This document shows positions 1 through 8,361 of a stretch of DNA of 64,000 nucleotides, one piece after another; the stretch's first letter is position 1, and each line of letters starts with the position of its first letter. Under the pieces are notes generated by a model. It was not told where the DNA came from, made no database searches, and saw nothing but the letters and a program-made list of their open reading frames with translations. Location of the stretch: contig JBPWQW010000001.1 of NCBI GenBank assembly GCA_051814705.1, forward strand, positions 186,001 through 250,000. The letters run 5' to 3'. Both the position numbers and the translations under genes were made by a program. Origin of the DNA: Geojedonia sp051814705 (GTDB lineage Bacteria; Bacteroidota; Bacteroidia; Flavobacteriales; Flavobacteriaceae).

Positions 1-1848
1 GTTGAAGGTGTATGGACTTCACCCAATGGCGAAACAGGTTGGTCTCGAATCAGCGCATCCGATTTCATACCGGCCGGCAGGGTTGTTTTAGCCTTAGCTC
101 CTTCAAATGAAGATAAATTATATGTATTATTCGATAACGGAAATGTGTCAGATTGCGAAGGAGGAACTCCTTTAATTGAAGCCGATTTATGGATGTGGAA
201 TCAATCCACAACCATGTTCACTAATTATTCAAGCAAACTCCCAGATGAAAATGGTCCTAATTGCAAGGACGGAATCGATCCATTTTCCATTCAAGGAGGT
301 TATGACCTTGTTGTTAGTGTGAAACCTGATAATGAAAATTTCGTGCTTATTGGTGGCACCAATGCTTATAAAATGGCAGATATCACTGGTATTGACCCTT
401 TTGTTAGAATAGGGGGCTATGCCCTTATTAACAACTACAGCAAATATGCCAATCACCATCCAGATATTCATGCCATGGTATTTGATCCCAATAATTCCTC
501 TACTCTGTTTACTGGATCTGATGGAGGCGTCCATAAAACGACCAATATTTTAGCAGGAACAGTCAGTTGGACTAGCTTAAACAATAATTATCAGACCTTC
601 CAATTTTATCATGTAGGTATTGATCCTCTTGATGGTTCCGACATTGTAATTGGAGGAGCTCAAGATAATGGAACCATTGCTGGTGGTACTGATTGGGGAA
701 TGATTGATAAGACGACTCAAGCAGAAATTGGCTCAGGAGATGGTGTTTCTGTTGGAATATCTAGAGACAATGCCTGTCTTCCTTTTTTCTTCGGTTCTCA
801 AGGTGGTACTATTTGGCGAGACTGCCCAAACGGTGGAGAAATAACACCCGATGGTTCTGATAGCCAATTCGTGACTTTATTTCACTTAGACCAAAGCAAT
901 AACAAGGCCTTGTATTATGCAGGTAAAGGTGCATTATACCGTACTGTTGATGCCTCAAATGTCACAACTTCAAATTGGACTAATCTTGGTTCACCACCAA
1001 ATTTTGGAGTTGGAGATACTGATGAGTGGTTTCAAACCTTTTCGACCAATTGGGAACCTTATAATACTTCTACAAGCTATCTGTTGATGGGAGGAGACAA
1101 AGGTCATATTTACAGACTAGATGACCCACAAAATGTGCCCGATTTGTCTTCTGCAATAGACATTACACCATCAACAGCCACGATTGGGTTTCCTTCTATG
1201 GTTACCGGTTTGGCCATACATCCAACTAATAAAAACATCGTTCTGGCAACCTATTCCAATTATGGAAGTACAGTCGAAAATATTTTCTTAACGTACAATG
1301 CCACAGACCCTTCACCAACTTGGACCTTGGTGGAGCGCAATTTGGATGCGCATTCTATTCGATCTGCTGCTATTGCTGAAAATGCTGGTGAAACCACTTA
1401 TTTTGTGGGAACAGCAAGAGGCCTTTACAGTTCTACTAACCCAACGACAACCGATTGGGTAAGAGAAGCACCAACTGAAATTGGTTTTGCACTAGTAAGT
1501 GATTTAAAGTATAGACCTGGTGATCATAAATTATTGATTGGAACTCACGGTAATGGCATGTATGAAGCCACAATTAGCCCTACATTGGGAATTGATGATT
1601 TAAATACTATTAGTAGTTCAATAAAAGTATACCCAAATCCTGTTCAAAATAATTTAAACGTTAAATTTCTTCAAGCAGATGGAACTAGAATAACCTATAC
1701 CATTTCAAATCTTTTGGGACAAGCCATTTCTAATGGCTTCCTAGATCAAGAAACTATTGATGTGTCACAAATGACAAGTGGGATGTATTTTATTCAACTC
1801 AAAACGAATGATGGAAGGAAAGGCGCGAAATCCTTCATTAAAAAATAA
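1..1848 (+). CDS. Secreted beta-propeller protein with T9SS type A sorting domain (5' end missing)
   Basis: The frame is open from the first base of the window, so the N-terminus lies upstream. The body has many short Asp/Gly/Trp-rich blades of the sortilin/BNR propeller type (for example GSDGGVHKTT and GGAQDNG). The last ~85 residues form a Por secretion-system sorting domain: a VYPNP motif, then an IYNxLG-like strand (ISNLLGQ), then GMYFIQL and a Lys-rich end. In Bacteroidetes this domain directs export through the type IX secretion system and attachment to the surface. The enzymatic or binding role cannot be told from this part. The gene ends at a strong hairpin shared with the convergent gene. 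Confidence 0.85.
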   Translation, partial: VEGVWTSPNGETGWSRISASDFIPAGRVVLALAPSNEDKLYVLFDNGNVSDCEGGTPLIEADLWMWNQSTTMFTNYSSKLPDENGPNCKDGIDPFSIQGGYDLVVSVKPDNENFVLIGGTNAYKMADITGIDPFVRIGGYALINNYSKYANHHPDIHAMVFDPNNSSTLFTGSDGGVHKTTNILAGTVSWTSLNNNYQTFQFYHVGIDPLDGSDIVIGGAQDNGTIAGGTDWGMIDKTTQAEIGSGDGVSVGISRDNACLPFFFGSQGGTIWRDCPNGGEITPDGSDSQFVTLFHLDQSNNKALYYAGKGALYRTVDASNVTTSNWTNLGSPPNFGVGDTDEWFQTFSTNWEPYNTSTSYLLMGGDKGHIYRLDDPQNVPDLSSAIDITPSTATIGFPSMVTGLAIHPTNKNIVLATYSNYGSTVENIFLTYNATDPSPTWTLVERNLDAHSIRSAAIAENAGETTYFVGTARGLYSSTNPTTTDWVREAPTEIGFALVSDLKYRPGDHKLLIGTHGNGMYEATISPTLGIDDLNTISSSIKVYPNPVQNNLNVKFLQADGTRITYTISNLLGQAISNGFLDQETIDVSQMTSGMYFIQLKTNDGRKGAKSFIKK

Positions 1849-1867
1849 CTTCCTTTTTAGATATAAA

Positions 1868-1897
1868 AAAAGAGCTTTCAATATTGAAAGCTCTTTT
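1868..1897. terminator. Bidirectional terminator hairpin
   Basis: This is a perfect 30-base palindrome (15-bp arms, AAAAGAGCTTTCAAT and its complement). A T-run follows on the plus strand (1900-1907) and an A-run precedes it, which serves the minus strand. It lies between two convergent genes ending at 1848 and 1919. Confidence 0.85.
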
Positions 1898-1918
1898 AAT
1901 TTTTTTTAAAAGATCGTA

Positions 1919-2215
1919 CTATAAATTTAAGACACCATTTTCAGCTCCGAAATCATTCCAAGCATAAGCATCGGCCTGACCATCATTAACATAAGTGCCA
2001 TCAACTAAATATTTAAACTCATAAGAGTTGTCTTTTTCTAAATCTACAGTTCCTTTAAACGTACCGTTTTTCAGCTTTTTAAGCGCAACTGCTTTTTTTG
2101 TGTTCCATTCGTTAAAACTGCCTAACACTGAAACCTGCTTAGCGTTTTCCGCAGGTACAGCAAAAGTCACTTTCACAACTGGTTTGCTTTTTAAGTATTG
2201 TTTTGTAATTGCCAT
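1919..2215 (-). CDS. Small isoamylase early-set / CBM48-like domain protein
   Basis: This 98-residue protein is essentially one E-set (glycogen-binding-like) beta-sandwich. The signature is VSVLGSFNEWN near residues 28-38, followed by FKGTVDLEKDNSYEFKYLVDG and a Trp-containing end. Similar stand-alone domains are common in Bacteroidetes. They share the fold of the AMPK-beta glycogen-binding domain and the N-terminal domains of branching and debranching enzymes. No signal peptide is visible, so it should be cytoplasmic. Carbohydrate binding is plausible from the family but not shown by the sequence. A canonical -7 box sits 28 bases upstream of the start. Confidence 0.8.
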   Translation of the reverse strand: MAITKQYLKSKPVVKVTFAVPAENAKQVSVLGSFNEWNTKKAVALKKLKNGTFKGTVDLEKDNSYEFKYLVDGTYVNDGQADAYAWNDFGAENGVLNL

Positions 2216-2515
2216 AATTAAATGTATTAATTAAATTGGAGGCAAATTTATATAAGAATACACGACCTAAAAACTTTTTAACAGCTTGAAATCAAAGAAT
2301 TATGAATTTGATAAGAATGTGTCAAAATTTATTTGAACTCTTAAACAAACGAGGGGATTAATTAAGAGATCAATAACATATTTATTAAGCTTGATTGCTG
2401 ATTTTCAACACGTTTACTACTACAACGTTTGCGAAAGAAACCCTTTTTAACAGTTTATAATTTATTACTCGGTTTATGTTAAAAAACGTAACTTTACAAT
2501 TCATATTTTTTTGAA
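2216..2515. other. Divergent intergenic region
   Basis: About 300 AT-rich bases between two divergent genes. Apart from the -7 box at 2243-2250 and a weaker TAACTTTA just before the rightward gene, I see no ORF, RNA or repeat. Confidence 0.6.
2243..2250 (-). promoter_or_regulatory. Candidate Bacteroidetes -7 box for the E-set gene
   Basis: On the minus strand this reads TAAATTTG, an exact match to the TAnnTTTG -7 consensus, about 28 bases before the start codon. No clear TTTG -33 element was found at the usual distance. Confidence 0.45.
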
Positions 2516-3412
2516 ATGTTCGGAAAAAAGAAACACACATCACAAATAGACCCAGAGCAATTAGAACTCATTACCTATGCTCAAAATCGTATCAAGCAAA
2601 AAAGACGTTTATATGTTCATTTTGTCACGTTTTTAATTGGCAGTGTTGTCTTAATTGTACTAAACACTGTTTTGGGTATTGGAGAGCAGATCACTCTTTT
2701 TGGTAAAGAATGGTTTGTGTATGCTATTTTAATTTGGTTATGCTTATTTGTTTACCATCTGTTTAATGTCTTTATTACCCATAAGTTTATGGGAAGGGAT
2801 TGGGAAGAAAAACAATTGTCTATCTTGGTTTCCAAACAAAAATCTCGTATTGAAGACCTTAAAACTAAAGTAGACCAAAACAGTCCTCTTCCTGCTAGCA
2901 CCGAAAAAAAAACTAAAGTAAGCAAGGGCTTAACCCTTATTGCCGCCGCAGGAGAACATGATGGTATAGGGAAGGACAACCAACTCATTTGGCATTTGAG
3001 TGACGATCTAAAACGGTTTAAATCCTTGACCAAAGGGCATTGTATGATTATGGGTCGAAAAACTTTTGAAAGCTTCCCTAAACCCTTGCCTCACAGAACC
3101 CATATTGTCATTACAAGACAATTAAATTATAAAGTTCCTGAAGGCGTCATTGTAGTGAAAAATCTTGAAGAGGCTTTGGATGCCGCTAAAAATGACACGC
3201 AACCGTTTATAATTGGTGGTGGTGAAATTTATAAATTGGCCATGCCTTTAGCTTCAAAAATTGAATTGACCCGTGTTCATTCTCGTTTTGAAGCCGATAC
3301 TTTTTTTCCTAAAATTGATACCCGTATTTGGACAGAAACCAGCAATATTATTCACAAGAAGGATGACAAACACGATTATTCCTTTTCATATATCACTTAC
3401 ACAAGGAGTTAA
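2516..3412 (+). CDS. folA: 2TM domain-dihydrofolate reductase fusion
   Basis: The protein has 298 residues. Residues ~25-100 are a 2TM domain: two hydrophobic helices at ~34-54 and ~66-88, with a basic leader and a FMGRDWEEKQ end. A charged linker follows at ~100-137. Residues ~138-298 are a full dihydrofolate reductase: IGKDNQLIWHL, catalytic Asp164 in LSDDLKRF, the NADPH-binding GRKTFES (180-186) and GGGEIY (234-239). DHFR makes tetrahydrofolate from dihydrofolate with NADPH. The usual LPxD is LSDD here, a Pro-to-Ser change beside the catalytic Asp. Free DHFR is soluble and ~160 residues long, so this form should be tethered to the inner membrane. The reading frame is unbroken across the junction. 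Confidence 0.88.
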   Translation: MFGKKKHTSQIDPEQLELITYAQNRIKQKRRLYVHFVTFLIGSVVLIVLNTVLGIGEQITLFGKEWFVYAILIWLCLFVYHLFNVFITHKFMGRDWEEKQLSILVSKQKSRIEDLKTKVDQNSPLPASTEKKTKVSKGLTLIAAAGEHDGIGKDNQLIWHLSDDLKRFKSLTKGHCMIMGRKTFESFPKPLPHRTHIVITRQLNYKVPEGVIVVKNLEEALDAAKNDTQPFIIGGGEIYKLAMPLASKIELTRVHSRFEADTFFPKIDTRIWTETSNIIHKKDDKHDYSFSYITYTRS

Positions 3413-3467
3413 CCATCTATTTAAAATGTTTTATTACATTAGTACCCTAAACCAAATCCTACTAAAA

Positions 3468-4517
3468 ATGAAAACGATCTCAGGTCACCCCATCTTCCTA
3501 TTGCTTTTTTGCAGTATCGTGTTCGTGAGCTGTGGCACAACAAACAACCTTACCATTAGTGTAACCGAACCTGCTCCGGTATATATCCCAAATCATATCA
3601 AGCGAGTTGGAATTTTAAACCGAAGTGAATCCACGACCAATAAAACCCTTGATAAAATCGACAAGATTTTTTCTGCAGAAGGTTTAAATCTGGATAAAGA
3701 AGGTGCTGAAAATGTAATTCGAGGCATAAAGGACGAATTTGAAAAGAATCGAACCTTTGATGATGTCGTGGTTGTTGAATCTGATAAGATTGAAAACCCT
3801 GGGCTTGGTATATTTCCAAACGCCTTGTCTTGGAATATGGTGAACACCTTATGCCAAGAACATAATCTTGACGCTCTAATTGTCCTTTCATTTTATGATA
3901 CAGATGCCATCATAAAATACAATGTGGAAACCGTTCAAAAAATTAGTGCCTTAGGTATAAAAATACCCGTAATTGAGCATACGGCTTCAGTAAATACCCA
4001 TATCCAAGCAGGTTTTCGTATCTACGATAATTTCAACAAAGCACTGCTCGATGAAATCATAAATAGCGATTGGGTTACTTCAGTAGGTCGTGGTATCAAT
4101 CCCGTAAAAGCAGCCGAAGCCATCACTGGTAGAAAAGAGGCAGTTTTGCAAATCAGTAATAACATTGGGCACAGTTATGCTTTAAGGACTTATCCCTTTA
4201 AAATTCGGGTTAGCCGTGAATATTATGTAAAGGGCACCACTAATTTTGAAATCGCCAAACGCAGAGCCCAAACTGGAAACTGGGATGGTGCTGCACAACT
4301 TTGGGAGGTTGAAACCAAGAACAAAAAATCCAAAATTGCAGGTCGAGCCTATTACAATATGGCTATTATTAACGAAATTAATGGCAACCTCAATGCAGCC
4401 ATAGACTGGGCTTCTAAAGCTTATACGGATTACAAAGACAAAAATGCATTACGCTACCTGAGAATCTTAGAAAATCGAAAAGCTAAAAATGCACTTTTGG
4501 CAGAGCAATCTCATTAA
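3468..4517 (+). CDS. Lipoprotein with C-terminal TPR-like helices (DUF6340-like)
   Basis: The frame opens further upstream inside the DHFR gene, but the ATG at 3468 gives a clean lipoprotein signal (hydrophobic stretch, then VSC with Cys22), so I chose that start (349 residues). The middle has alternating strands that could form a nucleotide- or peptide-binding-like domain. The last ~90 residues (AQLWEVE, AGRAYYNMAI, NLNAAIDWASKAY) look like two TPR-type helical pairs. The length and layout fit the Bacteroidetes DUF6340 lipoproteins, assigned here from memory of the family. Function is unknown. It starts 55 bases after the DHFR fusion and may be co-transcribed with it. Confidence 0.75.
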   Translation: MKTISGHPIFLLLFCSIVFVSCGTTNNLTISVTEPAPVYIPNHIKRVGILNRSESTTNKTLDKIDKIFSAEGLNLDKEGAENVIRGIKDEFEKNRTFDDVVVVESDKIENPGLGIFPNALSWNMVNTLCQEHNLDALIVLSFYDTDAIIKYNVETVQKISALGIKIPVIEHTASVNTHIQAGFRIYDNFNKALLDEIINSDWVTSVGRGINPVKAAEAITGRKEAVLQISNNIGHSYALRTYPFKIRVSREYYVKGTTNFEIAKRRAQTGNWDGAAQLWEVETKNKKSKIAGRAYYNMAIINEINGNLNAAIDWASKAYTDYKDKNALRYLRILENRKAKNALLAEQSH

Positions 4518-4574
4518 GCTCTTGACTTTTCAAAAATATAACCAAGCTTTGTTCACCTGCCAACAGGCTGGTAA

Positions 4575-4590
4575 TCCCGAGTACTCGGGA
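4575..4590. repeat. REP-like 16-bp palindrome
   Basis: The perfect palindrome TCCCGAGTACTCGGGA is GC-rich in an AT-rich spacer. It is preceded by a smaller CCTG-CCAA-CAGG hairpin at 4556-4567. It may be a dispersed extragenic palindrome or help end the lipoprotein transcript. No T-run follows. Confidence 0.5.
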
Positions 4591-4667
4591 ATAAATCATA
4601 AAGACAGATTACACAAAGGCTAATCAACCTTTCAAAATTCTTTTTTAAAACACTTCCCAAAATTGTC

Positions 4668-4675
4668 TAATTTTG
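4668..4675 (+). promoter_or_regulatory. -7 box placed for a leaderless transcript
   Basis: TAATTTTG matches TAnnTTTG exactly, and the ATG begins only 5 bases after it. Transcription would start at or beside the start codon. No convincing -33 element is visible. Confidence 0.4.
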
Positions 4676-4679
4676 GCAT

Positions 4680-6236
4680 ATGGTAAAAGACCTCCAACTG
4701 CGTATTACTTTAGAGGAAGAAAAGCAACCCAATGTTTTATTAAAAAAAACAGCTCACCATCTCCATATATCTGAACAGGATATAACAGGGATAAAGGTGC
4801 TGCGCAAATCGATTGATGCTCGTAAAAAGTTAATTGTTTTTAACTATAAAATCGCGGTTTATATTAAAGAATCTTTACCTGAAACCTCAGCATATAATTT
4901 TGATTACAAAGACGTCTCCAAAGCAAAACCCATTCATATCATTGGGTTTGGTCCTGCAGGCATGTATGCTGCTTTACGCTGTATGGAGTTAGGGTTCAAA
5001 CCCATTGTTCTAGAACGAGGAAAAAATGTACAAGATAGACGTCGTGATTTAAAAGCCATCAATCAAGATCATACTGTCAATGAAGATTCCAATTACTGTT
5101 TTGGAGAAGGCGGAGCTGGAACTTATAGTGACGGAAAATTATACACCAGAAGTTTAAAACGTGGCGATGTTAGGCGGATCTTTGAAAACTTAGTATTTCA
5201 CGGTGCGACCGACCAAATATTAGTAGATGCACATCCGCATATTGGCACCAATAAATTGCCAAAAGTGGTTCAAAATATTAGAGAAACCATTTTAAAATAT
5301 GGCGGCGAAGTCCATTTTGAAACACGAGTAGTAGATTTCACCATAAAACACAATCAAATTCAAGCCATACAACTTCAAAATGGTGATGAATTAACAGTAA
5401 ACCGAGTCATTTTAGCTACGGGACATTCGGCACGAGATATCTATTATCTGCTTCAAAATAAAAACATTGCATTAGAAGCCAAATCGTTTGCGATGGGCGT
5501 TCGGGTGGAGCATCCTCAACACATAATCGATTCCATTCAATATCACTGCACGAGTGATCGCGATGAGTTGTTGCCTGCGGCAGCTTACAGTTTGGTGGAA
5601 CAAGTCAATAACCGCGGTGTCTATTCTTTTTGTATGTGCCCAGGCGGATTTATTGTTCCTGCAGCAACCGCTAATGGAGAAGTTGTGGTAAATGGCATGT
5701 CGCCTTCTAAGCGCAATAATGTTTTTGCGAATTCTGGCATTGTGGTCGAAATTAATGCCGATCAAGATTTATTTAAATATGAACACTTTGGCCCATTAAA
5801 AGGGCTAGAATTTCAAAAAGATTTGGAACGCTTGGCATTTACTTCTGGAGGGCGACGTCAATCGGCTCCAGCACAACGGATGACCGATTTCGTTACAGGA
5901 ACTTTATCTTCAAGTTTGAATCCAACCTCTTATCAACCAGGGCTAAATTCGGCTCCATTACATTCGTTGTTGCCAAAACTTATTGGAAGCCGATTACGAC
6001 AAGGTTTCAAAGCCTTTGGACATAAAATGAAAGGGTATTACACGGAAGAAGCTAATATTGTAGGTGTGGAATCCAGAACCTCATCGCCAGTACATATTCC
6101 AAGAACGGAACACTTATCACATCCTGAACTATCCAATCTATTTCCTTGTGGCGAAGGTGGTGGCTATGCGGGTGGTATTGTTTCGGCGGCTATGGATGGC
6201 GAACGCTGTGCTGAAGCGGCCATTAAAGGATTGTAA
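4680..6236 (+). CDS. FAD-dependent oxidoreductase (NAD(FAD)-utilizing dehydrogenase type)
   Basis: This protein of 518 residues has an N-terminal ~75-residue extension, then a Rossmann FAD-binding motif GFGPAGMYAA at ~89-98 with the downstream acidic VLERGK. A glycine-rich CFGEGGAGTYSDGKL follows, then GHSARD. A C-terminal second FAD contact, FPCGEGGGYAGGI, closes the fold. This arrangement is typical of the conserved COG2509 family, whose physiological substrate is not established. It should be cytoplasmic. It stands between a palindrome-containing spacer and fabD with no obvious pathway partner. Confidence 0.82.
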   Translation: MVKDLQLRITLEEEKQPNVLLKKTAHHLHISEQDITGIKVLRKSIDARKKLIVFNYKIAVYIKESLPETSAYNFDYKDVSKAKPIHIIGFGPAGMYAALRCMELGFKPIVLERGKNVQDRRRDLKAINQDHTVNEDSNYCFGEGGAGTYSDGKLYTRSLKRGDVRRIFENLVFHGATDQILVDAHPHIGTNKLPKVVQNIRETILKYGGEVHFETRVVDFTIKHNQIQAIQLQNGDELTVNRVILATGHSARDIYYLLQNKNIALEAKSFAMGVRVEHPQHIIDSIQYHCTSDRDELLPAAAYSLVEQVNNRGVYSFCMCPGGFIVPAATANGEVVVNGMSPSKRNNVFANSGIVVEINADQDLFKYEHFGPLKGLEFQKDLERLAFTSGGRRQSAPAQRMTDFVTGTLSSSLNPTSYQPGLNSAPLHSLLPKLIGSRLRQGFKAFGHKMKGYYTEEANIVGVESRTSSPVHIPRTEHLSHPELSNLFPCGEGGGYAGGIVSAAMDGERCAEAAIKGL

Positions 6237-6347
6237 AAATTGAAGGGTGTTCAACAACGAGGCAATCTGTTCACATCCTGATAGGTTATAAGTCTTATTC
6301 TTATCTTTAGAAGCAAAACGATCTACAATCTTTAAAGTTTTTATTCC

Positions 6348-6355
6348 TATTTTTG
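6348..6355 (+). promoter_or_regulatory. Candidate -7 box for fabD
   Basis: TATTTTTG matches TAnnTTTG exactly, about 65 bases before the fabD ATG, in the 183-base spacer after the oxidoreductase. The -33 element is not clear. Confidence 0.4.
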
Positions 6356-6419
6356 CATCGTAAAAATGAATTATTAATCTTATAAAAATTTCTTCCTTTT
6401 GGGAAGGCAAAAGATAGAT

Positions 6420-7313
6420 ATGAAGGCATATATTTTTCCAGGGCAAGGTGCTCAATTTACCGGAATGGGCTTGGATCTTTACCAAAATTCGCCATTAGCA
6501 AAGGATCTATTTGAGCAGGCCAACGACATTCTTGGTTTTTCAATTACAGATGTCATGTTTGAAGGTTCAGCCGAAGCGCTTAAAGAAACCAAAGTTACTC
6601 AACCTGCCATCTTTTTGCATTCGGTAATTTTAGCCAAAACTCTGGGCAAAAGCTTTAAGCCCGATATGGTTGCAGGACATTCCCTAGGAGAATTTTCTGC
6701 ATTGGTTGCCAATGGGACCTTAATCTTTGAAGATGGTTTAAGATTGGTTTCGCAGCGTGCTTTAGCGATGCAAAAAGCCTGTGAGATACAGCCCAGCACC
6801 ATGGCCGCTGTTTTAGGACTCGAAGATGCTATTGTTGAACATGTATGTGCAAATACCGAAGGTATTGTAGTAGCGGCTAATTACAATTGCCCTGGGCAAT
6901 TAGTGATTTCTGGAGAGATTGATGCCATAAACAGAGCCTGTGAAGCTTTGAAGGAAAAAGGAGCCCGTCGTGCTTTAGTATTACCCGTTGGAGGAGCATT
7001 TCATTCCCCACTAATGGAACCCGCACGCGAGGAATTGGCTGCTGCCATAGAAGCTACCAAATTCAGTAAACCAAACTGCCCAATATATCAAAATGTTACA
7101 GCCAATGCTGTGAGTGATGAAGCGTCCATAAAAAGGAATCTTATTTCACAATTGACAGCCCCTGTACGTTGGACGCAATCGGTACAACAGATGATTGCCG
7201 ATGGCGCCACTTTGTTTACCGAAGTAGGCCCAGGCAATGTGCTACAAGGCTTAGTCAAAAAAATAAATAGAGAGGCACAAACCGCTTCTGCAACGCTTCA
7301 AACTAACACCTAA
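6420..7313 (+). CDS. fabD: Malonyl-CoA:ACP transacylase
   Basis: FabD moves malonyl from CoA to acyl carrier protein to feed fatty-acid elongation. I chose the ATG at 6420 (297 residues) because it starts directly at the conserved MKAYIFPGQGAQ. An in-frame ATG 21 bases upstream would only add a short non-conserved leader. Catalytic Ser88 lies in GHSLGEF and His195 in GAFHSPLM. The C-terminal GPGNVLQGL is also conserved. The length is normal for the family. lspA starts 9 bases after the stop codon, so the two are probably one transcript. Confidence 0.96.
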   Translation: MKAYIFPGQGAQFTGMGLDLYQNSPLAKDLFEQANDILGFSITDVMFEGSAEALKETKVTQPAIFLHSVILAKTLGKSFKPDMVAGHSLGEFSALVANGTLIFEDGLRLVSQRALAMQKACEIQPSTMAAVLGLEDAIVEHVCANTEGIVVAANYNCPGQLVISGEIDAINRACEALKEKGARRALVLPVGGAFHSPLMEPAREELAAAIEATKFSKPNCPIYQNVTANAVSDEASIKRNLISQLTAPVRWTQSVQQMIADGATLFTEVGPGNVLQGLVKKINREAQTASATLQTNT

Positions 7314-7322
7314 TTTTTCTAA

Positions 7323-7826
7323 ATGAAACTATCCAGAACCTCAAGTATTATTTTACTTATTTCAAGTACTATTGTCGTTGATCAAATTTCAAAAGTAATC
7401 GCTAGAGCCAATCTGGTTCCTTATCAGGAAATCCAAATTATAGGTTCTTATTTTACTCTAAACAATGTTGAAAATACCGGAGCTTTCTTAGGGATGGGCA
7501 GTGATTTAAGCCCCATTATTAAATTAATTTTCTTATTGATTTTACCTGTTTTGGTCTTAGGTTATCTCATCTATTATATTTTTAAAAACAAACAGATGGA
7601 CAGCTATAGCTTAATTGCTTTGTCCTGTATTGCCGGAGGTGGCATTGCCAATGTATTTGACAGAATAGTTTACGGTTCTGTTACCGACTTTTTACATATT
7701 AATTTGGGTGGCGTTTTTAGAACTGGAATCTTTAATTTGGCAGATTTGGCCGTAACTAGTGGAATGATTATTCTACTGGTTGGAAGTTTTATTAATAGAA
7801 AAAAACCAGATTCAATAAGCGCCTAA
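7323..7826 (+). CDS. lspA: Lipoprotein signal peptidase (signal peptidase II)
   Basis: LspA cleaves the signal peptide of diacylglyceryl-prolipoproteins in the inner membrane. This window alone encodes many such lipoproteins. The protein has 167 residues and four hydrophobic segments. The conserved motifs are NVENTGAF (48-55), NVFDR with catalytic Asp113, and FNLAD with catalytic Asp141. It follows fabD closely and ends 8 bases from a convergent small gene. Confidence 0.96.
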   Translation: MKLSRTSSIILLISSTIVVDQISKVIARANLVPYQEIQIIGSYFTLNNVENTGAFLGMGSDLSPIIKLIFLLILPVLVLGYLIYYIFKNKQMDSYSLIALSCIAGGGIANVFDRIVYGSVTDFLHINLGGVFRTGIFNLADLAVTSGMIILLVGSFINRKKPDSISA

Positions 7827-7834
7827 TTTAAGCT

Positions 7835-8026
7835 CTATCGTGCAAGATTACAGTCTTTGCAATCTTTAACTTCACCGTAATAAGTTTCTCTGTATTTATG
7901 AAGCGTTTTAAAAGGAATGCTCAAAAACTGCTTTTTTACGTAGGTCACTCTTGTTGTTAACAAACCCATTTTTGGTGTAAAACGTTCTTCGGGCTTTGTT
8001 ACTCTTTTAATACTTATCAATTTCAT
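7835..8026 (-). CDS. Small conserved-looking protein with a C-terminal CxxC
   Basis: The protein has 63 residues and is basic, with no signal peptide or membrane helix. It carries TPKMGLLTTRVTYVKKQF in its middle and CKDC near the C-terminus, which could bind a metal or be redox-active. It resembles small hypothetical proteins of Flavobacteriaceae, but I cannot name a family. It is more than a chance ORF: a good ATG, no competing frame, and it fits tightly against the lspA end. Function unknown. Confidence 0.6.
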   Translation of the reverse strand: MKLISIKRVTKPEERFTPKMGLLTTRVTYVKKQFLSIPFKTLHKYRETYYGEVKDCKDCNLAR

Positions 8027-8361
8027 TTTATATCATTTATCATTCGGCACAAAGAAACGCAACCATATACTCAATTGCAAGTCAATTAAGTTAATTCATT
8101 GTTAATCAATAATATAATTAAACACCTTTAAAAAAATTAGGCATTGTAACATGAATTTCCATAAAAAATAACCTCATGATTTCATAATATTATAATCATA
8201 CGTTTATTTAAAAATAATCAAAAAGTAAATTAAACCCTTTTATATTTTTCGAAATTTAAAATTTAAAAATTCTTAGAGTTTATAATGATTTTTAAATAGA
8301 TAAACCACCCTAAAAAAGGGTGGTTTATCTATTTACATGATATTTAATACTACTTTATAAA
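8027..8361. other. Very AT-rich intergenic region
   Basis: About 335 bases with no ORF. Most of it is featureless AT-rich sequence (8090-8290). A long hairpin occupies 8294-8334. No tRNA or small-RNA structure was recognised. Confidence 0.6.
8294..8334. terminator. 18-bp perfect hairpin downstream of the SusCD trio
   Basis: Two perfectly complementary 18-base arms (8294-8311 and 8317-8334, core AAACCACCCT/AGGGTGGTTT) are separated by a 5-base loop. It lies 27 bases past the last minus-strand gene of the trio, so it probably ends or stabilises that transcript. A long U-run is lacking, so rho-independent termination is not certain. Confidence 0.65.
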
